Program-made: the position numbers and the translations under genes
DNA from: Virgisporangium ochraceum
Lineage (GTDB): Bacteria > Actinomycetota > Actinomycetes > Mycobacteriales > Micromonosporaceae
Direction of reading: 5' to 3'
Length of the DNA stretch: 59,914 nucleotides
Assembly: GCF_016863655.1 (NCBI RefSeq)
Contig: NZ_BOPH01000035.1
Span: 1-59,914 of the forward strand
The notes under the pieces: generated by a model
Database searches by the model: none
What the model was told of the DNA's origin: nothing
Seen by the model: only the letters and a program-made list of their open reading frames with translations
In this document: in pieces, positions 17,046-25,579 of the stretch
Numbering within the stretch: the stretch's first letter is position 1
Layout of the letters: each line of letters begins with the position of its first letter

Positions 17046-17107
17046 GGGTACCTCCCCGTACGCTGTGCCGGATGATCGTATGGTCGACGGGGGACAGGGG
17101 CGACCCG

Positions 17108-17638
17108 ATGGACGACGGGGACCGGTTGACGGACTGGGCGGCGCGGCTGCGTGCCGCCACGGACCGGGCCGTTCGCGAGGTCCTGTCGACGTACCCGTAC
17201 GAACCCGACGGGCACCACGTCGGTCCGCCGGCCACGCAGGCGGAGCTGGCCGGGCTGCGCGAGCGCCTGCCGTGGGTACCGGACGAGCTGGTGGCGTTGC
17301 ACCGGCACGTCGGGCCGGTCTGGTTGCCGGACATCGGCAACGGCCACTTCCTGCACTCCGTCGACCTGATGGTCGGTGCGGTCGAGGGCGGTCGCGCCGA
17401 CCGGATCGCCGAGCCGCTCGCCGACAGCGTCGAGGTCGTGGTGTTCGGCAGCAACGGCGGCGGCGACCTGTTCGCGGTCGCCACCGGAGACGGGCGGGTG
17501 TACCGGCTCCGGGAGGCGGCCTACCACGGCGGCGTCTACAGCGGCACGGAGTACGGCGTCACCGTGGTCGGCGACGACCTCGGCGACCACCTCGACCGGC
17601 TGCTGGCCGCCGTCGAGGCGTTCAGCGCGGCACCCTAG
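17108..17638 (+). CDS. SMI1/KNR4 (SUKH) family protein
   Basis: About 176 residues from ATG 17108; an in-frame ATG at 17072 with TACGCT 7 bases upstream is an alternative leaderless start adding 12 residues. The pattern PPATQAELAGLRERLPWVPDELVALHRHVG, followed later by VVFGSNGGGDLFAVAT, fits the SUKH fold: an initial helix pair, then the G(S/T)NGGGD(L/x)F strand turn. SUKH proteins often act as immunity proteins against contact-dependent toxins. No toxin gene is adjacent, so here it may be a stand-alone member. It is divergent from the small membrane protein. Confidence 0.72.
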   Translation: MDDGDRLTDWAARLRAATDRAVREVLSTYPYEPDGHHVGPPATQAELAGLRERLPWVPDELVALHRHVGPVWLPDIGNGHFLHSVDLMVGAVEGGRADRIAEPLADSVEVVVFGSNGGGDLFAVATGDGRVYRLREAAYHGGVYSGTEYGVTVVGDDLGDHLDRLLAAVEAFSAAP

Positions 17639-17934
17639 GCGCCGCAACCGAGGCGCCGCAACCGAGCTCACCTCCGCCCGCACCCGAATGGCACGCCGCC
17701 GCGGCCACGATGGGGAGGTGACAGCCGCAGGGAACCCCCACATCACCCGTCGCATCCGTTTCCGGAGCCACGTGGGCGTGCTCGACGCCGCCTCGTCCGC
17801 GTCACAGTGGTCGCTGCCGTCGCTCCCGTCGGCGTCCGCGCGGCGGGCGGGACTGTCGCCCACCACCTGCGCCGACCGTCCCACGGTGTCGATCATCCGG
17901 AGCCGTTCGTAGTCCGGGTGTCTACACTCGCCGG
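17639..17934. other. Intergenic stretch with a 14-bp tandem duplication
   Basis: About 300 bases without a convincing gene. It begins with GGCGCCGCAACCGA twice in tandem (17638-17651 and 17652-17665). Frames on both strands are Arg/Ser/Pro-rich. The right end holds the promoter of the acetyltransferase gene. Confidence 0.5.
17923..17928 (+). promoter_or_regulatory. Leaderless -10 box (TACACT)
   Basis: TACACT ends 6 bases before GTG 17935, with no ribosome site between, so the acetyltransferase mRNA probably begins at or next to its start codon. Confidence 0.6.
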
Positions 17935-18378
17935 GTGCCGATCGAGGTCCGTCCCGCGTCCCAGGCCGACCTGCCCGCGCTGCTCGGCCTGTACGCCGAA
18001 CTGCATCCGTCCGATCCGCCGTTGACGACGCCGGCCGCGGCCCGGATCTGGCGGGACATCGAGGCACAGGCCGGACGGACGATCCTCCTCGCGCACGCCG
18101 CCGCAACCGTGGTCGGCACCGTCGACTGCGCCGTCCTGCCGAACCTCACGCGCGGTGGCCGGCCGTTCATGCTGGTCGAGAACGTCGTGGTCGACCCGGG
18201 ACACCGGCGGACGGGAGTGGGCGCGGCCCTGCTGGAGGCCGCCGTCGGGCTGGCCCGGCGGGCGGGGTGCTACAAGGTCCAGTTGCTCTCGCGGGCCGAA
18301 CGCGAGGCGGCGCACCGCTTCTACGAGTCCCGCGGCTTCCGCGCGGTCGCGCAGGGCTACCGCCTCTACCTGGACTAG
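17935..18378 (+). CDS. GNAT family N-acetyltransferase
   Basis: A 147-residue complete GNAT domain. The N-terminus IEVRPASQADLPALLGLYAEL is the usual first strand and helix. VENVVVDPGHRRTGVGAALLEAA (about 80-102) contains the acetyl-CoA loop RRTGVG, and HRFYESRGF near the end is the standard motif B. The acceptor substrate cannot be told. The start is a GTG placed by the leaderless box. Confidence 0.85.
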   Translation: MPIEVRPASQADLPALLGLYAELHPSDPPLTTPAAARIWRDIEAQAGRTILLAHAAATVVGTVDCAVLPNLTRGGRPFMLVENVVVDPGHRRTGVGAALLEAAVGLARRAGCYKVQLLSRAEREAAHRFYESRGFRAVAQGYRLYLD

Positions 18379-18457
18379 GCCTTGTCCTGCCCCGAGTTGC
18401 CGACCGGTGGCGGTTCGCCCATGATCGACATTCCAGCGTCGTACGGGAGGCGATGTC

Positions 18458-18685
18458 ATGTATTCCGCTGTCGCGCGGTTGACCCGGGTCGTCGACCCGC
18501 CGTCCGATCTGGTCTGCTGGGCGTCGACCGACGACGGCGAGTACCTCCACTGGGTCGTGCGCCCGAACACCGACCCCGACACGTGGACGGTGCTGGCAGG
18601 CGCGATCCGCTCCGGGATCCTCTCCGACGACCACCCGTCGGAGAAGCACACCTTCGAGCCCTTCGACACCGATGCTGCTGCGTAG
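18458..18685 (+). CDS. Small hypothetical protein coupled to an acetyltransferase
   Basis: This 75-residue protein starts at ATG 18458 with GGGAGGCG about 6 bases upstream. It is acidic at the end, with the middle segment VCWASTDDGEYLHWVVRPNT. No family is recognised. Its last 14 bases overlap the start of the following GNAT gene, so the two are probably co-translated. Confidence 0.6.
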   Translation: MYSAVARLTRVVDPPSDLVCWASTDDGEYLHWVVRPNTDPDTWTVLAGAIRSGILSDDHPSEKHTFEPFDTDAAA

Positions 18686-19181
18686 TGCCACGATGGCGGA
18701 CCTTCCGGAGCTTCTCGACGTGCAGGAGGAGGGCGCGAAGGCCGGTCTGGGCCACATCTTCCCGCAGGAGGTCCACCCGTTCCCGCGGTCGCGGCTGGAG
18801 GCGCGGTGGGCGTCGGAGATCACCGGTCGGGACGTCCAGGTCCACGTCGCGGTGCGGCGCGACGGCGGACCGATCGAGGGGTTCGCGGCCGTCCGCGGCA
18901 ACGAGCTCCTGCACTTCGGGCTCGCGGTGAGCGCCTGGGGCACCGGACTGGCCGCGGCCGTGCACGCCGAACTCGTCGACCTTCTGGCCGCCTCCGGTGA
19001 ACCGTCGGCGCGGCTCCGCGTCTTCGAGGAGAACCGCCGGGCCCGCCGCTTCTACGAGAAGATGGGCTGGATGGCGACGGAAGAGCGCTCGCGGAGCACG
19101 TTCCCGCCGTACCCGGTCCTGATCGAGTACGAGATGGAGCTCACCGACGGTCGTGCTTCTGCAGGCGGTACTTCGTCATGA
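18672..19181 (+). CDS. GNAT family N-acetyltransferase
   Basis: A 169-residue protein starting at ATG 18672 inside the previous gene. MLLRSATMADLPELLDVQEE is a typical GNAT first helix. The acetyl-CoA loop is degenerate (AVSAWGTGLAAAVHAEL), while LRVFEENRRARRFYEKMGWMAT is the clear motif B end. The last 41 bases are antisense to the glucosaminidase gene. Substrate unknown. Confidence 0.8.
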   Translation: MLLRSATMADLPELLDVQEEGAKAGLGHIFPQEVHPFPRSRLEARWASEITGRDVQVHVAVRRDGGPIEGFAAVRGNELLHFGLAVSAWGTGLAAAVHAELVDLLAASGEPSARLRVFEENRRARRFYEKMGWMATEERSRSTFPPYPVLIEYEMELTDGRASAGGTSS

Positions 19182-19734
19182 TGCGGACGATGCGTTCGGC
19201 GTAGCGGGGATCGGTGGCGTAGCCCGCCTTCGCCATCCGCTTGACGAACGTCTTCGGCTTGCCACGCGCGGCGAAGGCCTTGCGGTACCGGGGATCGGTG
19301 GACAGGAACCGGCCGTGGTCGGCGAACGAGTCGTCCATCGAGCGGTACACCCGGAACGAGTGGACCGTCGCCCGGCACCCGGCGCGGTCGCAGACCCGGT
19401 CGGGCCCGTTGCGGCACCCGGCGGCGATCGGGCCGCCGCCCGCGGACCCGCACGTCATCCCGAAGTAGTTACGGGACGAGCGGGCCAGGTCGCTCTTCCC
19501 CCAGCCGGTCTCGTGCACGGCCTGCGCGATCACCACCGACGCCGGAACGCCGTACCGCCGTTGGCTGGTGCGGGCGACCGCTGTCGCGTTCGCGAGGAAC
19601 GCGCGCTGGTCGGCCGACAACCGGCCCGTCGGTCCGGCGTATGCGTCGGGATCGGTTCCGGTGAGGGCGGGAGCGGTGACCGACAGGACCGCACCCACGG
19701 TCGCCGCGACGATCCGGCGTAACCCAGCTGCCAT
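19141..19734 (-). CDS. Secreted glucosaminidase-domain peptidoglycan hydrolase
   Basis: This 197-residue protein starts at ATG 19734. Residues 1-25 form a signal peptide (MAAGLRRIVAATVGAVLSVTAPALTG). The rest is a FlgJ-type mannosyl-glycoprotein endo-beta-N-acetylglucosaminidase domain: YGVPASVVIAQAVHETGWGKSDLA with the catalytic Glu in HETGWG, then SRNYFGMTC, FRVYRSMDDSFADHGRFL and GYATDPRYAERIVRIM. Four cysteines in a loop (TCGSAG...GCRNGPDRVCDRAGC) suggest disulfides in the exported protein. The role is cell-wall cleavage outside the membrane. A longer upstream frame exists but lacks a signal-like start. Confidence 0.87.
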   Translation of the reverse strand: MAAGLRRIVAATVGAVLSVTAPALTGTDPDAYAGPTGRLSADQRAFLANATAVARTSQRRYGVPASVVIAQAVHETGWGKSDLARSSRNYFGMTCGSAGGGPIAAGCRNGPDRVCDRAGCRATVHSFRVYRSMDDSFADHGRFLSTDPRYRKAFAARGKPKTFVKRMAKAGYATDPRYAERIVRIMTKYRLQKHDRR

Positions 19735-19850
19735 GCCCGCATCATGCGTGGACCGGGCGGACCGGCGAGCGGGGGTCGGGGTGCGCGACGGGTGCGAACC
19801 GGTTGCCACGTACAGCCAGCCACAGCAGCCACGCCCGCGGACCGGTTTGC

Positions 19851-19856
19851 TAGCGT
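19851..19856 (+). promoter_or_regulatory. Leaderless -10 box (TAGCGT)
   Basis: TAGCGT ends 6 bases before ATG 19863; no ribosome site is present. Confidence 0.6.
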
Positions 19857-19862
19857 GCGGCC

Positions 19863-21116
19863 ATGAAAGGACTCGCCACAGCGGCCGTCGTCGGTGCCGT
19901 GGCCGGCGCCGCGATCGCCGGTCGCCGGGGAGCCCGGGCGGCCGCGACCGGCGGTCTGGTCGGCGCGGCCGCCCTCGCCGCGACCGAGGCGGTCGCGCGG
20001 GCCCGGCAACGGCCGGGGGAGATACCCGCGTGGTGGTCGCGGGTGGCGATGAGCGGCGCGCTCGCGGCGCCGGCCGGCTGGCTCGGTGGGCGGCTCACCC
20101 ACGCCGGTCCGGTCGGGGTGGGCCTGGCCGCGGGCGCGGTCGCCGGCGCGCTCGGGTTGCGGCCGCAGAAGGTCGCGCTCGGTCCCGTCGTGGGTGCCGC
20201 GGTGGGGACCGCGTGGCGCCTCGCCGGCGGCCGGGACGCGCCACCGGCAGCGGTGGCGACGAGCGCCGTGGTCGGTTTCCGGGCCCTGTCGGCGGTGCTG
20301 TTCCGCGACCCGCAGGTGGCGCTGCTGGCCGAGCGCGTGCCGGCGGAGGACCTGCCGTTCGTGGTCCCGCTGGAGGCCCGGACCCGGTACGTTGGCACCG
20401 ACTACGTGCGCGGGCTCGCCGGGGTGCTCGGCGGTACCTACCGGGCCGACGCCGACGACGTGGGGATCGTCGCGTCCCTCGACGACCTCGCCGGTCCGCA
20501 GTTCGACCCCGCCGGCGTCGACCCGCTGGTGCGCGAGTTCTACGAGCACACCACCCGCTTCCGGCTCGACATCGTGCCCGAGTGGCGGCTGTGGGTGCGG
20601 CCGGGCTACCTGGTCTACCGGACGCTCGTGGCGCGCCCGCTGGGACAGGCCAACGTGCCGATGAACCAACGCGAGACGCTGCGGGGTGTGCGCAGCCGCA
20701 TCGACACCATCACGCCCCACGGCACCGACCTCGTCGCCGTGCGCGGATGGATCCGGTCGTTCGCCGACACCGACGAGCCGATCTACGTCGGCGTCTACAC
20801 GACGTACCGGCACGAGGGCCGCGGCTACGTCAGCGTCGGATTTCCGGTGCCACAGGCCAGCTTCACCGCCACGCTGCTGCCGGTGCCGCGCCCGGGCGGC
20901 GGGCTCGTGCTCACCAGCCGGAGCCCGCTCGCGCACCCCGGTCACTACCTCAGCTACATCGACCCGGAGACCCGCGACCTCACGACGCTGGCCGTGCACG
21001 GCTTCGCGGAACAGCTCGACGTGTACGTCGACGGCGGCGAACTGCGTGCCGAGCACGCGTTCTCCCTCTACGGTCTGCCGTTTCTCGTGCTGCGGTACAG
21101 GATGCACCGGAAGTGA
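19863..21116 (+). CDS. Uncharacterised protein with Ala/Gly-rich membrane-like N-terminus
   Basis: A 417-residue protein. The first 145 residues are Ala/Gly/Val-rich with several weakly hydrophobic segments that could span or line the membrane. The last 250 residues are a soluble domain with [51 protein letters not shown] and [22 protein letters not shown] do not recognise a named domain. The next gene, a HAD phosphatase, starts inside its stop codon (GTGA), which argues for a shared function. Expression is from a leaderless start. Confidence 0.7.
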   Translation: MKGLATAAVVGAVAGAAIAGRRGARAAATGGLVGAAALAATEAVARARQRPGEIPAWWSRVAMSGALAAPAGWLGGRLTHAGPVGVGLAAGAVAGALGLRPQKVALGPVVGAAVGTAWRLAGGRDAPPAAVATSAVVGFRALSAVLFRDPQVALLAERVPAEDLPFVVPLEARTRYVGTDYVRGLAGVLGGTYRADADDVGIVASLDDLAGPQFDPAGVDPLVREFYEHTTRFRLDIVPEWRLWVRPGYLVYRTLVARPLGQANVPMNQRETLRGVRSRIDTITPHGTDLVAVRGWIRSFADTDEPIYVGVYTTYRHEGRGYVSVGFPVPQASFTATLLPVPRPGGGLVLTSRSPLAHPGHYLSYIDPETRDLTTLAVHGFAEQLDVYVDGGELRAEHAFSLYGLPFLVLRYRMHRK

Positions 21117-21835
21117 TCAGAGCCGTCGTCGTCGACGTCGACGACACGCTGTGCCTCACCGAGGCGGCCTCGTTCGACCTCGAGAACGACGTCCTCGAGC
21201 GGATGGGCCGGCCGCCGATGTCGCGCGCGGTACACCTGTCGACGTGGGGCGAGGTGCTGCTCGACGCGATGCCGCACCGGTCGCCGGGTGTGGACCTCGA
21301 CCGGTTCGCGGCCCTGTTCCCGGACGTGCACCGCGAGTACCTGGCCGCCGGTCGCCTCGACGTGATCCCGCCGGAGAACCTGGCGGCCCTCGACCAATTG
21401 GTCGAGCAGGGCCGGACCGTCCTGCTGCTGACCTCGCGCACCGAGACCGAGGTCGCGCACATGCTCGCGCCCGACCACGTGCTCGCCACGCGGGTGAGCG
21501 CCGCCTACCACCAGGGCAACACCCGGTACCGCAAGCCGGATCCGCGCGTCTTCGACGAACTGCTCGCCGAGACCGGGCTCGCGGCGGCCGACTGTGTCTA
21601 CGTGGGCGACTCACCCGGCGACGCGCTCGCGGCCGGCGGTGCGGGGATCCGGTTCATCGCCTGCCTGCAGAGCGGCGTGCGCCGCCTCGACGAGTTCGAC
21701 CCGCGCTACGTCACCGGGTCTGTCGAGACGTTTCCGGAAGTCGTCGCCGCCGTTGCCGGGCTCGAAGCGAGACCAGGGCCACCAGCAGAACGTGGAGCAG
21801 CACCACCGTCAGCACCGTCGCCACGCGCGGGTTGA
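21113..21835 (+). CDS. HAD family hydrolase
   Basis: A 240-residue protein with GTG 21113 overlapping the previous stop. Motif I is [13 protein letters not shown] near the start, motif II lies in [11 protein letters not shown], and the motif III Lys and motif IV are in [13 protein letters not shown] and [19 protein letters not shown]. These give a complete phosphatase or phosphoglucomutase-type active site. The last 40 residues (Pro/Ala-rich) are antisense to the end of the Hsp70 fusion gene: the two converge with 125 bases of overlap. The substrate is unknown; the coupled upstream gene is its best clue. Confidence 0.83.
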   Translation: MIRAVVVDVDDTLCLTEAASFDLENDVLERMGRPPMSRAVHLSTWGEVLLDAMPHRSPGVDLDRFAALFPDVHREYLAAGRLDVIPPENLAALDQLVEQGRTVLLLTSRTETEVAHMLAPDHVLATRVSAAYHQGNTRYRKPDPRVFDELLAETGLAAADCVYVGDSPGDALAAGGAGIRFIACLQSGVRRLDEFDPRYVTGSVETFPEVVAAVAGLEARPGPPAERGAAPPSAPSPRAG

Positions 21836-24035
21836 CCCGGCCGACGGACGCTTCCCACACCGCGTTGCTGCCCGAGATCAGCGGATCCGGCGCGCGCCAG
21901 GTCTCGCCCTGCCACGAGACCCGTTCCCGCCACGCGTGCGCGGCCGCGAACAGGCCGGCGACCGCCAGCACGCCACCGGCGGCGAGGCGCACGGCGCGGG
22001 CCGCCGGCGCGGACCGTGCCGCCGCCCACCTGACCGTCAACCCGAGCAGCCCCGCGGTCGTGAGCGTCAGCGTCAACCCCACCCAGAACGCGACCGCGTG
22101 CAGGACACCCACGACCGGTAGCCCGAGGTCGTACGAGAAGACGTTGTGCGCCAACAGGTTCACGGGTGTGTACTCGGCCGTGGCCCAGGGCGGGTTCCAG
22201 CCGTCGACCTCTTCGCAGGTGAAGGTCCGGTCGTACAGGTACGACTGGGCGAACACCCCGAGCAGCGCGCCGCCCGCCGCCCACACCGACACCGAGCGCG
22301 GCGTGTCGCCCGGTTGCAGCGGGTCGACCTGCCGCCGCTGCGCCAGCAGCCACAGGCCCGCGGCCGCGAGGAGCGGGCCGACAGCCACCACCCACCACAG
22401 CTGCCCACCGGCCGACCCGGCCAGGGCGCGGGCGTCCACCTGGTAGAACAGGGTGACGATGCCCGGGTCGAAGACCCCCGAGCCGCATTTTCCGTACACC
22501 TCCCGCCCGCCGTACCCGATCGCGAAGATGAGCAGCATCAGGGTCGCGGTCGTCGCGGCGACCGCGGCGCGGCGCAGCAGCCGCCCCAGCGAGCGGTCGG
22601 CGCCGGTCGACGCGCCGCCGCCGATAAGGAGCAGCAGGCCGAGCAGGGGCAGGACGGCGGTCGGGCCCACGAGCGCGCGGACACCGGAGTAGGTGTTCAC
22701 GGCGATGCGGTCGACGTCGTACCGGATCGAGCTGCCCTCGAAGGTCCCGAGCCCGGCCGCGAGCAGGAAGCCCATCACGCCGAGCCACACGAGCCCGCCG
22801 ACGAACCACAGTGGACGGAGGGCCGGGTGCCCGTCGCGTTCGGGCTTCGCGGTCCGGAGGTCCGCGAGCGGCGCGGGCGCCGCCGGACGCTCACGGCCGT
22901 CCGTGGGCGAAGGCGGGGTGACCGGCGGAGCGCTGACCGGCGGAGCGCTGACCGGCGGAGAAACGCCGGCCGGCGGGGCGAGCGCGTCCGTCAGGCAGCC
23001 GCGCGCCACGGCGAGCTCCGGCTGGTCGATCGCCACCGGAGCGACGCCGAGCGCGCGGTGCAGCAGGCTCGCGACGAGCGGCGTCCGGCTTCCCCCGCCG
23101 ACGAGGAAGACACCGGCGAGCGCACCGGTGCCCACGCCGGCACCCAGCATCGTCGCGGTCGTCAGCGCCACCGTGCGGTCCAGCCAGGGCCGCGCCAGGT
23201 CCTCGAACTCCTCGCGGGTCAGGTGCAGCTCGCGCTCCACGACCGGCACCGCGATCGTCACCTGGCTGGCGCCGCTCAGCTGCTCGCGGGCGGCGCGCGC
23301 GTCGTCCCACAGCTGCCGGCGCCGCCGGCGGTCGGCGGCGTCGGCCGGGGCCGCGAGCCGGGACCACCCGTCCGGCGCGTCGGACACCTGGCGGCCCACC
23401 CACTCGACGATCGCGGCGTCGAGGTCGACGCCGCCGACGTCGTCGAGACCGGCGGACGCCACGACCTCCCAGCCGCCCGCCGGCGGGCGCCGCACCACGC
23501 TGATGTCGAACGTGCCACCGCCGAGGTCGTAGACCACCAGCGACGAGCCGTCGGGCACGCTCCTGCCGAGAACGGCGGCGTAGTACCCGGCGGCGGCGAC
23601 GGGCTCGGCGACCATCGTCACCGGCCCGAGGCCGGCCGCGGCGGCCGCGTCGCGAAGGATCTGCCTGCGGTGCGTGCCCCAGCCGGCCGGATGGGCCAGC
23701 ACCACCCCGTCGGTCGCGCCGCCGGTCACCCGCCGGGCCTCCGCGGCGATCATCCGGAACAGCGCCGCGACCGCGTCGACGACGGGCACCTCCACGTCGC
23801 CGAGCAGCAGCTGACCCTCGTCGATGCGACGCTTCGGGTTGGGCTCGTAGCGGGCCGGGTCGAGGCGGGCGCCGTAGTCGGCGTCGTGCCCGGCCACCAG
23901 CCGGCCCTCGCTGGCGAAGACCGCCGACGGCACCAGCGGCGAGGACCGGAACAGCAGCGACTCCACCCGGCCGTCGGCCAGTTCGACCACCGCCACGGTG
24001 TGCGAGGTGCCGAAGTCGACCGCGAGCCGGGTCAC
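21711..24035 (-). CDS. Hsp70 family ATPase fused to a multi-pass membrane domain
   Basis: 774 residues if GTG 24035 is the start; ATG 24080 would add 15. Residues 1-360 form an Hsp70/actin-type ATPase: LAVDFGTSHTVAVVEL (phosphate 1), VVYDLGGGTFDISVV (phosphate 2) and VFLVGGGSRTPLV (adenosine). A Pro-rich linker follows (PPVSAPPVSAPPVTPPSP), encoded by 15-base tandem repeats at 22918-22957. The C-terminal half has about six or seven hydrophobic segments with soluble loops containing cysteines. It lacks the DnaK substrate-binding domain, so it is not a general chaperone. Membrane-tethered Hsp70-like proteins occur in actinomycetes with no fixed role. Confidence 0.82.
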   Translation of the reverse strand: MTRLAVDFGTSHTVAVVELADGRVESLLFRSSPLVPSAVFASEGRLVAGHDADYGARLDPARYEPNPKRRIDEGQLLLGDVEVPVVDAVAALFRMIAAEARRVTGGATDGVVLAHPAGWGTHRRQILRDAAAAAGLGPVTMVAEPVAAAGYYAAVLGRSVPDGSSLVVYDLGGGTFDISVVRRPPAGGWEVVASAGLDDVGGVDLDAAIVEWVGRQVSDAPDGWSRLAAPADAADRRRRRQLWDDARAAREQLSGASQVTIAVPVVERELHLTREEFEDLARPWLDRTVALTTATMLGAGVGTGALAGVFLVGGGSRTPLVASLLHRALGVAPVAIDQPELAVARGCLTDALAPPAGVSPPVSAPPVSAPPVTPPSPTDGRERPAAPAPLADLRTAKPERDGHPALRPLWFVGGLVWLGVMGFLLAAGLGTFEGSSIRYDVDRIAVNTYSGVRALVGPTAVLPLLGLLLLIGGGASTGADRSLGRLLRRAAVAATTATLMLLIFAIGYGGREVYGKCGSGVFDPGIVTLFYQVDARALAGSAGGQLWWVVAVGPLLAAAGLWLLAQRRQVDPLQPGDTPRSVSVWAAGGALLGVFAQSYLYDRTFTCEEVDGWNPPWATAEYTPVNLLAHNVFSYDLGLPVVGVLHAVAFWVGLTLTLTTAGLLGLTVRWAAARSAPAARAVRLAAGGVLAVAGLFAAAHAWRERVSWQGETWRAPDPLISGSNAVWEASVGRVNPRVATVLTVVLLHVLLVALVSLRARQRRRRLPETSRQTR

Positions 24036-24202
24036 GACCGGGGCTCTGATGCGGGGGTGCGGATGACCATGGCGCCCCATGATGCCGTACAGACGCCATG
24101 CCGCCGGATCCGGGAACCGGATCGCTCGCCGAGCGGACCGGCCGCACCCGTGCCATCATTCGATCACCGCCTTGACGGTCTTCGATTCACGGGGAGAATC
24201 TG

Positions 24203-25516
24203 TTGCCAATCAAGCTGATCCGCGCGCTCACCGCCGCCCTGGTCGGTGTCGCTGTCGGTGTGGCCGCCGGTGTCGTGAGTGTCGTGGCCGTCGCCGCGTC
24301 ACCGGCATCCGCCGCCTGGACCGCGGTCCGCACCCTGTCCCCACCGAACTGGTCCGGGCAGGACCAACCCACCGTCGCCGTCGACCGGCAGGGCGACGCG
24401 TTGCTCGTCTGGGCCGGATGCGACGGGAGCGCCGGCTACTGCACCGACCGGGTGCAGGTGCAGCGCCGGACCCGGGCCGGTGCGCTCGGACCGGTCCGGC
24501 TCGTCACGCCGGCGGGGATGTCGGCGACGTGGCCGAAGGTCGCCGTCGACGACGACGGTGACGGCGCGCTGGTGTGGGTGCACGACTCCGTCATCTCCGC
24601 GGCGCGGGTGTCGGCCGCCGGCGTGCCGGGCCCCGTCCAGCCGGTCACCACGTGGAGCTCCACCAGCCCGTCGATCGCGGTCGACCGGTCCGGGTCCGCG
24701 CTCATCACCTGGACCGAGAGCGTGCGCTCGGTCGACGTCGCCAAGGCGCGCCGCTTCGGCGTCGACGGCACGCTCGGCCCCGAACTGACGCTCGGCCCCG
24801 GCGGCGCCGGCGGTCCGGTCGCGGCGTTCGCCGATGACGGCACCGCGCTCGTCGTCTGGACCGAGGGCTACGAGCGGATCCTCTCGGTGCGGATCGCACC
24901 CGACGGCACCGTCTCCGCGCCCACGGAGGTCGCCGCACCGGCGACCGAGGTCCGCTACGGCCAGCCCGACCTGGCCGTCGAGGGCGACGGCGACGCCGTG
25001 CTGTCGTACAGCGTCGCGCCGTACGAGGGCTACGCGCGCCGCGTGGTGCAGCGCTACCACCGGAACGGCACGCTGGAACCGGCCGTCGTCGCGACACCGG
25101 AGACGCACTGGCTGTCGTACTACTCGTCGATCGTCGTCGATCGCAACGGGACCGCGACGCTCGTGTGGGGCCGCTGGAACTGGGAGACCGACAACTCCCG
25201 CGAGGTGTACCTGCGGCGCTTCCCCGCCACCGGAACGCCCGGCCCGGTCACGGTGCTCGGGCGCGGCGACTGGCCGTCGGTGACGCTCGACGACTCCGGC
25301 GCCGGCTTCGTCGCCTGGCAGTATCCGGGCCCGATGGTGCAGGAGTCACAGGTACACGGCGTGAGCCTGGCCGCGAACGGCACGCCCGGCGCGGTGCAGA
25401 CGGTCGCGCCCGACGGCCGGTCGGTCACCGCCGCCGCGAGCCCGACGGGAGCGGTCACCGTGATCTGGCAGAAGGGCACGCACCCGTCGGCGATCCAGGC
25501 CCGTTTCACCAGATAG
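24203..25516 (+). CDS. Secreted beta-propeller-like repeat protein
   Basis: A 437-residue protein from TTG 24203 with GGGGAG about 9 bases upstream. Residues 1-38 are a signal peptide (leucine/valine/alanine core, ending ASPASAA). The mature part repeats a unit of about 45-50 residues with the pattern P-x-(V/I)-A-V-D-x-x-G-x-A-L-(V/I)-x-W, for example PTVAVDRQGDALLVW, PKVAVDDDGDGALVW and PSIAVDRSGSALITW. This suggests a six- to eight-bladed propeller or sandwich. Function unknown; an extracellular binding protein is likely. A strong terminator follows. Confidence 0.75.
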   Translation: MPIKLIRALTAALVGVAVGVAAGVVSVVAVAASPASAAWTAVRTLSPPNWSGQDQPTVAVDRQGDALLVWAGCDGSAGYCTDRVQVQRRTRAGALGPVRLVTPAGMSATWPKVAVDDDGDGALVWVHDSVISAARVSAAGVPGPVQPVTTWSSTSPSIAVDRSGSALITWTESVRSVDVAKARRFGVDGTLGPELTLGPGGAGGPVAAFADDGTALVVWTEGYERILSVRIAPDGTVSAPTEVAAPATEVRYGQPDLAVEGDGDAVLSYSVAPYEGYARRVVQRYHRNGTLEPAVVATPETHWLSYYSSIVVDRNGTATLVWGRWNWETDNSREVYLRRFPATGTPGPVTVLGRGDWPSVTLDDSGAGFVAWQYPGPMVQESQVHGVSLAANGTPGAVQTVAPDGRSVTAAASPTGAVTVIWQKGTHPSAIQARFTR

Positions 25517-25527
25517 GGGCTGTGATG

Positions 25528-25561
25528 GGACCGGGGGCAAAGCGTCCGTCGCCCCCGGTCC
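25528..25561 (+). terminator. Terminator hairpin after the repeat protein
   Basis: GGACCGGGGGC and GCCCCCGGTCC form a perfect 11-bp stem with a 12-base loop, followed by TTCTT. The next promoter box begins 7 bases further on. Confidence 0.85.
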
Positions 25562-25567
25562 TTCTTG

Positions 25568-25573
25568 TACCTT
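25568..25573 (+). promoter_or_regulatory. Leaderless -10 box (TACCTT)
   Basis: TACCTT ends 6 bases before ATG 25580 and sits directly after the preceding terminator, a compact terminator-promoter-start arrangement. Confidence 0.6.
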
Positions 25574-25579
25574 GGGGCG

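Noticed and set aside
17639..17934. Minus-strand frame starting MIDTVGRSAQVVGD
   Set aside because: It runs into antisense of the SUKH gene, has no ribosome site, and its composition is Arg/Ser-rich.
22918..22957. 15-base tandem repeat considered as an operator array
   Set aside because: It lies in frame within the Pro-rich linker of the Hsp70 fusion and encodes PPVSA repeats, which explains it.
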